DNA of 64,000 bases from Deltaproteobacteria bacterium (GTDB lineage Bacteria > Desulfobacterota > Binatia > Binatales > Binataceae), in assembly GCA_021780755.1 (NCBI GenBank), contig JAJXYF010000029.1, positions 124,001 through 188,000 on the forward strand. Direction: 5' to 3'. Under the pieces are notes generated by a model. It made no database searches, was not told the DNA's origin, and saw only the letters and a list, made by a program, of their open reading frames with translations. Every line of letters begins with the position of its first letter. The first letter of the stretch is position 1. Position numbers and translations under genes: made by a program. Shown here piece by piece: positions 1 to 8,706 of this stretch.

Positions 1-287
1 GTCACGCCCTCGCGCGCCTCGACCAGCGCCCCGGCCTGCTCGACCATATCGCCGCCGAGGCTCGACGGTACCAACGGGATACCAAGTTCGCGCAGGCGCT
101 TTTCGGGCAGCGCGACCGAGACCACGCCGCGCCCCTGACTCACCATGAAATTCACGTGTTGCGGAGTAACTTTCTCCGCCGCCATCACGAGGTCGCCCTC
201 GGCGTGATCGCTGTCGTCGGAAACCAGCACGACCATCTGCGCGGCGCGAATCTGACTGAAGGCGTCTTCCAAAACCGTTGCGGGCAC
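1..287 (-). CDS. ribB: 3,4-dihydroxy-2-butanone 4-phosphate synthase (RibB domain), 3' end cut by window edge
   Basis: This is the first 95 codons of a minus-strand gene that runs off the left edge. The translation starts MPATVLEDAF and contains VLVSDDSDHAEGDL, matching the DHBP-synthase motif (D-D-x-x-R/H-E-x-E-G-D-L) that binds ribulose 5-phosphate and metal, so it makes the four-carbon riboflavin precursor. The start is GTG, preceded by GGAGAG eight bases upstream; an in-frame GTG three codons earlier is too close to that site. It lies 74 bp downstream of ribD on the same strand, which supports a riboflavin operon. Whether a GTP cyclohydrolase II domain (RibBA fusion) follows cannot be seen. 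The usual DHBP motif reads DDENREREGDL or similar, so the 'SDHAEGD' form is slightly divergent. Confidence 0.88.
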   Translation of the reverse strand, partial: MPATVLEDAFSQIRAAQMVVLVSDDSDHAEGDLVMAAEKVTPQHVNFMVSQGRGVVSVALPEKRLRELGIPLVPSSLGGDMVEQAGALVEAREGV

Positions 288-361
288 TTGTTTCACTCTC
301 CGAAGGTTAATCTTATCACCGCGATCGGGAAGCGCAAATTCCTTCACAAGGGCAACGGCCG

Positions 362-1552
362 CTAGCGCGCGGTGGTGCGACCGCGCACGACTTCGGCCTC
401 AACCAGGAGATCAGCGCCGATCGCATTGGCGCGGAGGTTAGCGAGGTGAACCGCCCCGCGGACCTTGCGCGATAGCAGACCTTCGACCGCCGGCAAACCG
501 CATCCGAGGACGAGCGGCGCGACAAAAAATGCCACGCGATCGACGATGCCGGCGGCGAGCGCGGCACCCGCCAGATGAGCGCCGCCTTCGAGTAGAATCT
601 TCGACCAGCCGCGCCCGCCGAAATCGCGCATGAGCGCAGTCAAATCGATTTTGCCGCCGGTGGACTTCGCCGGGATGATTTCGACCGCGGCGTGCGAGCC
701 GCCGCGCTTCACGTAACGTCGTTCGGCGCGCGCTCGATTCGCCGTCGTGGTCACGAGTAGCGTCGGCGCCTGCGAGCGTTGACGAAAGAGGGTTGCGGTA
801 GCCGGCGTTCTCAGCCGCCCATCGATAATCACCCGCAGGGGATCGCGACCGCCCGCGATGCGGCAGGTGAGGCGCGGGTTGTCGGCGATAACGGTCGCCG
901 CACCAACCATCACGGCGTCGGCCTCGCGGCGCCATCGATGGACCAGGGCGCGCGATTCGGGCGAGCTGATCCAGCGCGAGTCGCCGCCAGCCGCCGCGAT
1001 GCGGCCGTCGAGCGAGGTTGCGAGCTTGAGCGTGACGAACGGTCGGCCACGCGTCACGCGCGCGAAGAAGCCCTCGTTCAGGCGGCGGCATTGATCCTCG
1101 AGCACACCTTCGGTGACCGCGATTCCCGCCGCTCGCAGCATCGCGATACCCCGGCCGCGCACTGGCGGATACGGATCGCGACATCCGAGGACCACGCGCG
1201 CGACGCCCGCATCGACGAGCGCTCGCGCACACGGCGGGGTCTGCCCCTGATGCGCGCACGGTTCAAGCGCGACGTAGGCGGTCGTTCCGCGCGCGCCAGC
1301 GCCCGCCGCGGCCAGCGCGACGGTCTCGGCATGCGGACGGCCGCCGGCGGCGGTCGCGCCACTCGCTACGATCTCGCCATCGCGCACGATCACGCAGCCG
1401 ACGGCCGGATTCGGCGTCGTCAGGCCGAGCATCGGGCGGGCGAGATCGAGTGCGGCCAGCATGAAGCGCTCGTCGCGCTCGCGCTCGACCGGTGTTTGCG
1501 ACAACCGGCCGGCGGTTGGAGTCAGAATGATTGAGGATCGATTGGATGACAC
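362..1552 (-). CDS. ribD: bifunctional riboflavin biosynthesis deaminase/reductase RibD
   Basis: RibD removes the amino group from the pyrimidine made by GTP cyclohydrolase II and then reduces its ribosyl side chain with NADPH. The 396-residue product has an N-terminal zinc deaminase domain with HAE at about residues 74-76 and PCAHQGQTPPC at 98-108. A C-terminal reductase domain begins near residue 165 (FVTLKLATSLDGRIA) and includes the conserved SRWIS segment. Length is normal for the two-domain protein. The GTG start adds about 30 residues before the conserved MLAALDLAR; a start at that methionine is possible. It sits between nrdR (38 bp upstream) and ribB, an arrangement seen in many proteobacteria. 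Confidence 0.95.
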   Translation of the reverse strand: MSSNRSSIILTPTAGRLSQTPVERERDERFMLAALDLARPMLGLTTPNPAVGCVIVRDGEIVASGATAAGGRPHAETVALAAAGAGARGTTAYVALEPCAHQGQTPPCARALVDAGVARVVLGCRDPYPPVRGRGIAMLRAAGIAVTEGVLEDQCRRLNEGFFARVTRGRPFVTLKLATSLDGRIAAAGGDSRWISSPESRALVHRWRREADAVMVGAATVIADNPRLTCRIAGGRDPLRVIIDGRLRTPATATLFRQRSQAPTLLVTTTANRARAERRYVKRGGSHAAVEIIPAKSTGGKIDLTALMRDFGGRGWSKILLEGGAHLAGAALAAGIVDRVAFFVAPLVLGCGLPAVEGLLSRKVRGAVHLANLRANAIGADLLVEAEVVRGRTTAR

Positions 1553-1590
1553 CGGAGCAAATTCACCAGCGGGCGCGTGTTGACGGGAAA

Positions 1591-2103
1591 TTACGAAATT
1601 GGGTCGCCTTTTTTTTCGCGCGGACGGGGCGTTTCAGGCGGTTTGTCCTGGCGCAGGCGGATGAGGTCTTCGAGCTCGTGCATGAACTCGTCGATGTCCT
1701 TGAACGATCGATAGACCGAGGCGAAGCGCACGTAGGCAACCTGATCGATACCATGTAGCTCGTTCATCACGGCGGTCCCGACGAAAGAACTAGGCACTTC
1801 CTTGCCGCCGAGTTCCGCCGCGGCCGCCTCGATGCGGTCGGCGATTTGCTCGATGGTCTCCATCGAGACGGGCCGCTTTTCGCATGCGCGCTTGATCCCC
1901 GCGATGACTTTGAGGCGATCGTAAGGCTCACGGCGGTTGTCCTTCTTGACCACCATCGGGGCGGCCTCTTCGACACGCTCGTAGGTGGTGAAGCGGCGTT
2001 TGCAGGAATAGCACATGCGGCGGCGGCGAATGGTCGAGCCATCGCCGGACATCCGGGAATCGACGACGCGGTTACCGCGATGGCGGCAGAAGGGGCATCG
2101 CAT
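1591..2103 (-). CDS. nrdR: transcriptional repressor NrdR
   Basis: NrdR represses ribonucleotide reductase genes in response to ATP/dATP. The 170-residue protein begins [10 protein letters not shown], with a zinc ribbon formed by Cys3, Cys6, Cys31 and Cys34, followed by the [12 protein letters not shown] signature and an ATP-cone from about residue 50 to 140. The C-terminal tail after the ATP-cone ([15 protein letters not shown]) is a little longer than usual and charged. It is followed by ribD, the classic nrdR-ribD pairing. No ribonucleotide reductase gene is in the window, so its targets lie elsewhere. Confidence 0.96.
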   Translation of the reverse strand: MRCPFCRHRGNRVVDSRMSGDGSTIRRRRMCYSCKRRFTTYERVEEAAPMVVKKDNRREPYDRLKVIAGIKRACEKRPVSMETIEQIADRIEAAAAELGGKEVPSSFVGTAVMNELHGIDQVAYVRFASVYRSFKDIDEFMHELEDLIRLRQDKPPETPRPREKKGDPIS

Positions 2104-2196
2104 GGCTAGAGTTTAACGCGACGACACGCGTCGGCGCATCGCGCGGCGCCGCCCGGTAGCAGGCAGTGCGACGCGATTCGGCGCCGGCGAAAGAGC

Positions 2197-2224
2197 GGCC
2201 CGCCGGAGTCGCGGCCGGCGGGCC
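2197..2224 (-). terminator. strong hairpin downstream of acpP, probable terminator
   Basis: A perfect 10-bp inverted repeat, GGCCCGCCGG and its complement, flanks an 8-base loop. Read on the minus strand it lies 75 bp after the acpP stop and is followed by a short T-containing stretch (GCTCTTTCG) rather than a full U-tract. A second weaker hairpin (TGGCCG/CGGCCA, 2239-2260) lies between it and acpP. It probably separates the fatty-acid cluster from nrdR-ribD-ribB. The weak T-run means it may need Rho or act as an mRNA 3'-end stabiliser. Confidence 0.55.
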
Positions 2225-2299
2225 AAATCAAAGCGCAATGGCCGCGGGAGTCCACGGCCACACATGGTATGCGGAAGCGTGCGGGATAAGCGGCGGCGC

Positions 2300-2539
2300 T
2301 CAGCTCTTGTGCGCCTCGATATAGGTGACGACATCCTTGACGGTGCGGATTTTCTCGGCGTCCTCGTCGGAGATCTCCATGCCGTATTCTTCCTCAAGGG
2401 CCATCACGAGTTCCACGATATCGAGCGAATCGGCGCCGAGGTCCTCAATAAAGGACGCCTCCGAGGTGACTTCATCCGCCGCGACACCGAGTTGCTCGCT
2501 GATAATTTCGCGAACCTTCGATTCGACATCTCCAGCCAT
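2300..2539 (-). CDS. acpP: acyl carrier protein
   Basis: AcpP carries growing acyl chains on a 4'-phosphopantetheine arm during fatty acid synthesis. The 79-residue acidic protein contains the [15 protein letters not shown] motif, with Ser38 as the phosphopantetheine site. The ATG at 2539 is preceded by GGAGGA 11 bases upstream. A longer reading frame from 2581 exists but its extra 14 residues are not part of the family. It lies downstream of fabD with a 255-bp gap in which fabG, its usual neighbour, would be expected. That gap has no credible gene, and only a hairpin-prone GC-rich stretch plus an AT-richer segment (about 2740-2780) was seen in it. Confidence 0.97.
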   Translation of the reverse strand: MAGDVESKVREIISEQLGVAADEVTSEASFIEDLGADSLDIVELVMALEEEYGMEISDEDAEKIRTVKDVVTYIEAHKS

Positions 2540-2794
2540 CGTATTATCGTTCCTCCTGCCCGTCCGGGCATGGACTGCCACAGCCGGTAATCGTAATCGC
2601 CGCCGGTTGCCAGCCCGGAAATTCGCTTGCGCTCAGGCCCTCACCCCGTCTGCCTGACGAGGCGGTGTTGGCGCAGCGGCTTGACAGGGCAGCTTATGTA
2701 CTTGGGGGTGCACAGGCAAGTTGAAAGCCCCGTCACGGCGAGAATAGTTTGATAATCGCGCATTTTATCACGGCATGCCATCGGCAAAAGGTGA

Positions 2795-3745
2795 TTATTC
2801 GCCGGCCGCTCCCGCAAGTGCCTGGATCGTCGCGTGCACCGAGGCGGCGTCCTCGGCGGAACGCACTTTGAGATTACGGTTGATGCGGCGCATCAGGCCG
2901 GCGAGCACGCGGCCTGCACCGAACTCGATAGTCTCGGTGATATGGGCGGCGGCGAGCGTTGCCATCGACTCCTGCCAGCGCACTGAGCCAGTGATCTGTT
3001 CGAGCAATAGTGGTTTGACCCGGGCGGCGTCGCGATTTATTTCGGCGGTGACGTTGGCGATGACGCCGAAGCTGAGCGGGCCGATGGGCAGGCGATCGAG
3101 TATCGGTTCCATGCCATTGCGCGCGGGGCGCATCAGCGGGCTGTGAAACGGGGCGCTCACTTTGAGTTCGACGGAGGCGCCGGCGCCGCGCGCCTTGGCG
3201 GTTTCGAGCGCGCGGCGGACCGCACCCGCGTCGCCCGAGATAACGATTTGGCCGGGGGCGTTGAGGTTGGCCGCGACGGCAATTTCGCCGTCGGTCGAGG
3301 CCTCGGCACAGACTTCCTGCACCGCGGCAAGGTCGAGGCCGATGAGCGCGGCCATGGCGCCCCGCCCCGGCGGACACGCCGCCTGCATCAGGCGGCCGCG
3401 CTCGCGCACGGCACGCAAGGCGTTGCCCAGCGTGAGGGCGCCGGCGGCGACCAATGCGCTGTACTCGCCGAGGCTGTGGCCGGCGGCCAATTCAGGTGTA
3501 ATCGAACATTCGGATTGGAACGCGCGCAGCGCCGCGATCGAAGTCGCGAGCGTCGCCGGCTGCGTGTTCGCGGTGAGGCGCAGGTCCTCTTCGGGGCCCT
3601 CGAAACACATCCGGGAGAGCGCGAAGCCGAGCGCCTCGTCGGCCTCTTCGAAGACTCGTCGCGCGGCCGGAAACTCATGCGCCAAATCGGCGCCCATGCC
3701 TGGTTTTTGCGATCCCTGACCGGGAAACAGAAAAGCAATTTTCAT
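2795..3745 (-). CDS. fabD: malonyl CoA-ACP transacylase FabD
   Basis: FabD moves malonyl groups from CoA to acyl carrier protein. The 316-residue protein begins KIAFLFPGQGSQ, carries the nucleophile motif GHSLGEYSALVAAG with Ser91, and has the catalytic-histidine region SAPFHSPLM around residue 200. Length and motifs are typical. It starts 15 bp after the plsX stop, so the two are probably cotranscribed. In many bacteria fabH lies between plsX and fabD; here it is absent. Confidence 0.96.
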   Translation of the reverse strand: MKIAFLFPGQGSQKPGMGADLAHEFPAARRVFEEADEALGFALSRMCFEGPEEDLRLTANTQPATLATSIAALRAFQSECSITPELAAGHSLGEYSALVAAGALTLGNALRAVRERGRLMQAACPPGRGAMAALIGLDLAAVQEVCAEASTDGEIAVAANLNAPGQIVISGDAGAVRRALETAKARGAGASVELKVSAPFHSPLMRPARNGMEPILDRLPIGPLSFGVIANVTAEINRDAARVKPLLLEQITGSVRWQESMATLAAAHITETIEFGAGRVLAGLMRRINRNLKVRSAEDAASVHATIQALAGAAGE

Positions 3746-3760
3746 CGTGCCAGCAATCTT

Positions 3761-5170
3761 TCAGGTGGTTTCGCTCTTGGGCGGATGATCCGGGTGGGGT
3801 GATGCTTCACTCTCGTGAAGGTCGTCGGCGGAGTCCTGGATATCGGCGTCCGCATGATGCGCGTCGGCGACGGCGCCGTTGGGTAACGGCGGCGTGCCGG
3901 CACCATGATGCACGTGATTGGCGGCGTCGAAATGGCTCACTTCATGGGGTGGCGCAGGCGTCGCATTCGGGTCGCCCGCGGGGCCGGCTACATGACTGGC
4001 TTCGGCACAATCGCGATCGTGCCTGTCGGGACGATCGGACTTGTCGCTCTTGCTGAAGCGCTCGATCTTGCGTTCGGGATTGGCCTCACGATGGAGATGC
4101 AGGCGATCGCGCATCCGCGCGAACATGCCGCGAATACCTTTGCTCGAAGGCCTCGCGATCATGGTCTCGGGACTGTGCGCGGCGAGAATCTCGATGATGT
4201 CGGTATTGACGTGACGCACCAGCGCCTCGTTGGCGGCGGCACGGATCGCGTTGCGAATGGCGCGGGCATTGGAAGAGCCGTGCGCGATGATTGCGACGCC
4301 GTTGACGCCGAGCAGGGGCGCACCGCCGTATTCGGAAGGATCGAGGCGTTCGCGGACGGCGGCCAGCTTCTTGCGGACCATCAGATAGGCCAGGCGCCGC
4401 AAGATACCGCTTGAGAATATTTCACGCAGATTGCCCAGCAGAAAGGCGGCGAAGCCTTCCATGGTCTTGAGCGCGACGTTGCCGGTGAAGCCGTCGGTGA
4501 CGACGACATCGGCCTTGGCGCGATTGATATCGCGGCCCTCGACGTAGCCGATGTAATTGACGTGCGGGGCCATCGAGGTGAGCGCCTGGGCGGCGGCGCG
4601 GGTAAGTTCGGTGCCCTTGGACGGCTCTTCGCCGTTGGAGAGGATGCCGACGCGCGGGTTGACGCCGTTGAGGACGCGATGGAAATAGACGCTGCCCATC
4701 ACGCCGAATTGCATCAGATGGATCGCCTTGACGTCGGTGTTGGCGCCTGCATCAATGAGCAGCGCGAAGCCGGCGGTGGTCGGGACGAGGGAGGCGATCG
4801 CGGGACGATCGACGCCGGGGAGCGTGCCGAGGATGGCCATCGCGGCGGCCATCATGGCACCGGAATTACCCGCGCTGACGAAGCCGTCGGCCTTGCCCTG
4901 CTTGACCATCTCGAGCCCGATATGAATCGAAGAGTCGGGTTTGCCGAGGACGGATTCGAGCGGCGAGTCGTCCATCGCGACGACTTCGCTGGCGTGCTGG
5001 ATTTCGATCGCGAGGCCGCCGGTCTTGTGGCCAGCGAGTTCGCGCGCAATAACGTCGCGGTCGCCCGCAAGTACGATCTCAACCTGGAAGTCGCGCGCCG
5101 CGAGGACGGCGCCTTCGACAATCGCCTTGGGGGCGAGATCACCGCCCATCGCGTCGAGCGCGATTTTCAC
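3761..5170 (-). CDS. plsX: phosphate acyltransferase PlsX with a long His/Asp-rich C-terminal tail
   Basis: PlsX converts acyl-ACP to acyl-phosphate for phospholipid synthesis at the membrane. Residues 1 to about 333 are a complete PlsX: IALDAMGGDLAPKA at the N-terminus, SAGNSGAMMA near 100, and the conserved VVTDGFTGNVALKT near 225. The remaining 135 residues are not family-conserved. They include a basic amphipathic-looking segment (GIRGMFARMRDRLHLH, about 346-360) and then a low-complexity region with roughly a dozen histidines plus many Asp, Ser and Pro. The family is normally 330-350 residues, so the tail is an addition. It follows rpmF by 17 bp and precedes fabD by 15 bp. Confidence 0.95.
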   Translation of the reverse strand: MKIALDAMGGDLAPKAIVEGAVLAARDFQVEIVLAGDRDVIARELAGHKTGGLAIEIQHASEVVAMDDSPLESVLGKPDSSIHIGLEMVKQGKADGFVSAGNSGAMMAAAMAILGTLPGVDRPAIASLVPTTAGFALLIDAGANTDVKAIHLMQFGVMGSVYFHRVLNGVNPRVGILSNGEEPSKGTELTRAAAQALTSMAPHVNYIGYVEGRDINRAKADVVVTDGFTGNVALKTMEGFAAFLLGNLREIFSSGILRRLAYLMVRKKLAAVRERLDPSEYGGAPLLGVNGVAIIAHGSSNARAIRNAIRAAANEALVRHVNTDIIEILAAHSPETMIARPSSKGIRGMFARMRDRLHLHREANPERKIERFSKSDKSDRPDRHDRDCAEASHVAGPAGDPNATPAPPHEVSHFDAANHVHHGAGTPPLPNGAVADAHHADADIQDSADDLHESEASPHPDHPPKSETT

Positions 5171-5187
5171 GTAACCGCCTCTCCCGC

Positions 5188-5367
5188 CTACTCCTTGGCG
5201 GTGGCGAGTTCACGCCCGCGATAGGTGCCGCAATGGCCGCAGATGCGATGGGGCATCGCCGGCTCACCGCAGTTGGGGCAGGCGATCGGGTTGACCGGAC
5301 GCAGGGCGTCGTGTGAGCGGCGCATGTTGCGTTTGGAACGGGAGGTGCGGCGTTTGGGTGCTTGCAT
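5188..5367 (-). CDS. rpmF: 50S ribosomal protein L32
   Basis: This is a 59-residue ribosomal protein. It begins MQAPKRRTSRSKRNMRRSHD, the hallmark L32 N-terminus, and has the zinc-ribbon cysteine pairs CPNC and CGHC. The stop TAG is at 5188-5190 and the ATG at 5365-5367, with GGAAG about nine bases upstream. It lies between the yceD-like gene and plsX, the very common yceD-rpmF-plsX order. An AT-rich 108-bp gap upstream (5368-5475) may hold a promoter, but no convincing -35/-10 pair was found. Confidence 0.95.
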   Translation of the reverse strand: MQAPKRRTSRSKRNMRRSHDALRPVNPIACPNCGEPAMPHRICGHCGTYRGRELATAKE

Positions 5368-5475
5368 GGCGATTAACTTCCAACGGTTAAAATGAGTCTC
5401 TTATGTACCAAACTGGTTCGCAAGTGATCGCAAATACTTCGTAAAGATAACGCAAAAGAACGGGATCACCCGGGA

Positions 5476-6015
5476 CTAATTCGGCCGGCGGACCTTGATC
5501 GAACGCAGGACACTGAGCCGCGCGTCGGCGCTTTCGATAACACAGCCGCATTCGCGCTCGTTGAGATTCGCGCCGCATCGCGGACACAGTCCCCGGCAAT
5601 CGTCGCGGCAGAGCGGCCGCGTCGGCAGCGCCAGCAGCATCTGTTCGCGAATCAGCGGGGTCAAGTTGACCTCTTCTCCCTCGTACAGCGAAAACTCCAG
5701 GTCCTCCGCGCGCAGATCGGCGTTGCTATCGTCACCGATCGAGCGCGGCGCCAGAACATAGCGGAAACTGCGGCCGCTGGGGGCGACAAACTCCTCCGCA
5801 CATCGCGCGCAAGTCGCCACGGTCGCCGCCGTCAGTTCACCGCGAAAGAACAGTTCCGTGCCGGCACTATAATACGACAGCACGACACTCACCGGTCCTT
5901 CCAGGCGGTATTCCCTGATCGGTCCGAGGCCGAGTGCGCGGTTGATCTCGCCTTGCGGTTCGGAAAAGGCGAGCTCCTTCGCATCGGCCGTAATATCATC
6001 TACCCGGAGCTTCAC
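5476..6015 (-). CDS. DUF177 (YceD-like) protein
   Basis: This 179-residue protein belongs to the DUF177/YceD family, which is almost always encoded next to rpmF and has been linked to 23S rRNA accumulation. It contains a CARC pair near residue 89 and a C-terminal metal-ribbon-like segment LCRDDCRGLCPRCGANLN, the family hallmark. Many proteobacterial members lack some of these cysteines; here all are present. It is the first gene of the yceD-rpmF-plsX-fabD-acpP run. Confidence 0.9.
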   Translation of the reverse strand: MKLRVDDITADAKELAFSEPQGEINRALGLGPIREYRLEGPVSVVLSYYSAGTELFFRGELTAATVATCARCAEEFVAPSGRSFRYVLAPRSIGDDSNADLRAEDLEFSLYEGEEVNLTPLIREQMLLALPTRPLCRDDCRGLCPRCGANLNERECGCVIESADARLSVLRSIKVRRPN

Positions 6016-6108
6016 GGCTACAACGCGCCGGTTAGTCCCGGGCGCGACCGTCGATTATTACACGTCGCCGGGTGAGGTCCAATATGCGTGGAGGGATGAG
6101 ATGGGAAG

Positions 6109-6169
6109 GGTTGTTCAGGAACCCAGAACCTCCAGCTTTTCCAGACACTTAAACCTCGCAGAGGTTTCA
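6109..6169 (+). repeat. dispersed intergenic hairpin repeat, copy 1
   Basis: This sequence lies in the 251-bp gap between nth and the yceD-like gene. It contains the palindrome AAACCTC-GCA-GAGGTTT at 6151-6167, preceded by TTTTCC-G-ACT. The same arrangement occurs at 17296-17355, and the 5' half resembles 15079-15117. Alignment by eye with copy 2 over the last 32 bases gives TTTTCC.G..ACT.AAACCTCGC.GAGGTTTCA. All three copies are intergenic. Function is unknown; a REP/MITE-like element or mRNA-end hairpin is likely. Confidence 0.6.
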
Positions 6170-6266
6170 CGGCATTCCATCCTGACGGTGGGCTATGCTC
6201 GCGTTGCTCGATCGTCGGCACGGACGCGCGGGCCTCGCCCGGTTGGAACCTCGTCAATGATAGGCG

Positions 6267-6986
6267 TCATTCATCGATTGATGCCCGCGAGGCGCGCGCG
6301 AGGGCGACGCCGATTTGCGGGCAGTCGGGAAGTATCGCGCAGGTCTGGCAGCGCGGGGCGCGGGCGAAACAGACGTTGCGGCCGTGAAGAATCAGGCGCA
6401 TCGAAAAGTTGGTCCATTCACCCGGCAGCAGTAACCGCCGCAAATCGATCTCAATCTTTTCGGGATCGACGTTGCGAGTGAGGCCGAGCCGGCGAGACAG
6501 CCGCCGCACATGCGTATCGACGACCATCGCGGGCTGGCCGTGGACGTGGCCGAGGATGACGTTGGCGGTTTTGCGGCCGACGCCCGGCAGCGTGACGAGG
6601 TCATCCATGCGCTCGGGGACGCTGCCGTCGAAGCGATCGACGATTGCGCGCGCGGCCGATTGCAACGACTTCGCCTTCTGGCGGAAGAAGCCGGTGGTGA
6701 CGATTAGCTGCTGGATGCGTTCGAGCGGCGCGACCGCCATCGCGGCGGCGTCGGGGATTCGCCGGAAGAGTTCGGGCGTGACGCGATTGACGCGTTCGTC
6801 GGTGCATTGGGCGGAGAGAATGGTCGCCGCGAGACATTGCCAGGGCGTTTGGAAGTCGAGGCTGATGCGGGCGGCGGGATAGAGTTGCGCGAGCGTCGCC
6901 GCGATACGTCCAGCGCGGGCGACCAGCGCGGCGGCAGCTTTGCGCGGCACGCGCGCGGGCGCCGGTTTATTTATTTGACGAGCCAC
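6267..6986 (-). CDS. nth: endonuclease III (DNA glycosylase/AP lyase)
   Basis: Nth removes oxidised pyrimidines and cleaves abasic sites in base-excision repair. The 239-residue protein has ILSAQCTDERVN, the helix-hairpin-helix LPGVGRKTANVIL with its catalytic lysine, the catalytic aspartate in VVDTHVRRLSRRLG, and a C-terminal [4Fe-4S] motif C-x6-C-x2-C-x5-C (CFARAPRCQTCAILPDC). Its N-terminus carries about 25 extra basic residues. The first 20 bp overlap the end of glpD, so the pair is probably translated together. Confidence 0.95.
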   Translation of the reverse strand: MARQINKPAPARVPRKAAAALVARAGRIAATLAQLYPAARISLDFQTPWQCLAATILSAQCTDERVNRVTPELFRRIPDAAAMAVAPLERIQQLIVTTGFFRQKAKSLQSAARAIVDRFDGSVPERMDDLVTLPGVGRKTANVILGHVHGQPAMVVDTHVRRLSRRLGLTRNVDPEKIEIDLRRLLLPGEWTNFSMRLILHGRNVCFARAPRCQTCAILPDCPQIGVALARASRASIDE

Positions 6987-8697
6987 TGTTAGTCACACGG
7001 GAGTCACGCGAAACGCGTGAGTCATCCTGATTGGTTCGCGGATCACTGGCGTTGGTTCGCGCATGACCGGTGGCGGTAGCGCGCAGGGCGGCCTGCACGC
7101 GGAAGAAGTCGTCAATCTGGTGAGCAATGCGATCGTTGTCCCAACCGAGTTCGGCGCCGATCAGGCGGGCGACTTCGTGGGCCGCGGCGATCGCGGAGGC
7201 TGGGTCGCGCCAGACCATCGCGGTGCGCCGCACGAGGAAGTCACTGACGGAAGTCGCGAGTTCGGCGCGGATCGCGTGAATCACCTCGGCGCGAATCGCC
7301 GGAGCGCCAGGAACGAGCGGCGTCGCGAGTTCTGGGCGTTCAAGCGCGATCGCTACGACCATCGCGGCGCGCGTGCCGTAGCGGGCCGCCAGCATGCTCG
7401 CGATGTCGCTGGGCACGACGGAATCTTTGTCCGTGAGGTTGAGCGTGCCGCGCGCACCCGGCAGCGGCGTGGCGAGGGTCGGGCACAGGCCGGTCGGGCG
7501 GCCCATCCGGTGCATGAGGTCATCGACGATTTTCTGCGCGATCGCGCGATGCGTCGTAAGTTTGCCGCCGGCGATCGAGAGCATTCCGGATGCGCTCTCG
7601 AGCACGATTTCCTCGCGTGAGACACTCGATGGCGCGTGTCCGACGCCGGCCGTTTCAAGCGCGCGCAGGCCGGCAAAGCTGTAGGCGACGTCGGCGGCGT
7701 CGAGGCGAGCGGCGGGGACCGCGGCGTTGACGATATCGAGCAGATAGGCAATGTCGGCGTCGTCGGCGCGAAGGTTGTCGCGGTCGCCGTCGAAGTCGGT
7801 GTCGGTGGTGCCGATCATTACCCAGCCGTCGCGGGGCATCACGAAGAGGATGCGCCCGTCGGCGTCAGCCAGCACGAGGGAATTTTGCACGGGGAGGCGC
7901 GCCGCACTGATCACGAGATGGACGCCCTTGGTCAGGCGCACGCCGGGAGTGGCGGCGGGGTCGTCGAGGCGACGGAGATCGTCAAGCCACGGGCCGGCGG
8001 CGTTGACGAAATGGCGCGCGCGCAGCTCGATCGACGTACCGGTGATCAAATCGCGCGCGGCAGCGGAGGTGATTCTTGCGCCGATGCGCGCGAATCCTTC
8101 GATCGCTACGTAATTAGCGATCGCCGCACCGTGCAGAGAGGCGTCGAGCGCATTCTCCCAGGTGAGGCGTGCGTCGTCACCCCATCCGTCGTAATAGAGT
8201 GCGCCGCCGTTGAGGGCGTCGCGGGCGAGCGCCGGTTCCAGGTCGCGTACGGCGGCGGTGGAAAGCCGGCGGTAACGTTGTACGGCGGGCGTGCGCGCCA
8301 TCAGATCGTAGATGAAAAGGCCGGCCGAAATGGAGAATCGGCCCGGCTTGCGTCCGCGATAAAACGGGAAGAGGAACCGCATCGAGTGGACCAGATGGGG
8401 CGCGGTCAGCGTGCGCAGACGCTCGCGTTCACGCAAGGCCTCGCGGACGAGGCGCAACTGACCTTGCGGCAGGTAGCGCAGGCCGCCGTGAATCAGCTTG
8501 GAGGAATGCGACGAGGTGGCGCCGGCGAAGTCGCCGCGATCGATGAGGGCGACGCGCAACCCGCGCATCGCGGCGTCGCGCGCAATGGCGGCGCCGTTGA
8601 TGCCGCCGCCGATTACGGCGAGGTCGAAGTTTTCGATGCGCAGGCGCTCGATTTGACGGGCGCGCGAGATTTCGTCCGATGCGGTTGCGGGACTCAC
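6967..8697 (-). CDS. glpD: aerobic glycerol-3-phosphate dehydrogenase
   Basis: GlpD oxidises glycerol 3-phosphate to dihydroxyacetone phosphate and feeds electrons to quinone at the inner membrane. The 576-residue protein has the FAD dinucleotide-binding motif DLAVIGGGINGAAIARDAA near residues 25-43, SSHSSKLIHGGLRYL near 62, and a C-terminal DAO domain. The C-terminal tail (repeated Arg/Thr/Asn/Asp/Ser segments) is low-complexity and encoded by short direct repeats. It follows the molybdopterin oxidoreductase by 9 bp and overlaps nth by 20 bp. No glycerol facilitator or kinase is adjacent, but a glycerate kinase lies two genes upstream. Confidence 0.94.
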   Translation of the reverse strand: MSPATASDEISRARQIERLRIENFDLAVIGGGINGAAIARDAAMRGLRVALIDRGDFAGATSSHSSKLIHGGLRYLPQGQLRLVREALRERERLRTLTAPHLVHSMRFLFPFYRGRKPGRFSISAGLFIYDLMARTPAVQRYRRLSTAAVRDLEPALARDALNGGALYYDGWGDDARLTWENALDASLHGAAIANYVAIEGFARIGARITSAAARDLITGTSIELRARHFVNAAGPWLDDLRRLDDPAATPGVRLTKGVHLVISAARLPVQNSLVLADADGRILFVMPRDGWVMIGTTDTDFDGDRDNLRADDADIAYLLDIVNAAVPAARLDAADVAYSFAGLRALETAGVGHAPSSVSREEIVLESASGMLSIAGGKLTTHRAIAQKIVDDLMHRMGRPTGLCPTLATPLPGARGTLNLTDKDSVVPSDIASMLAARYGTRAAMVVAIALERPELATPLVPGAPAIRAEVIHAIRAELATSVSDFLVRRTAMVWRDPASAIAAAHEVARLIGAELGWDNDRIAHQIDDFFRVQAALRATATGHARTNASDPRTNQDDSRVSRDSRVTNSGSSNK

Positions 8698-8706
8698 ACC
8701 CGCGGC

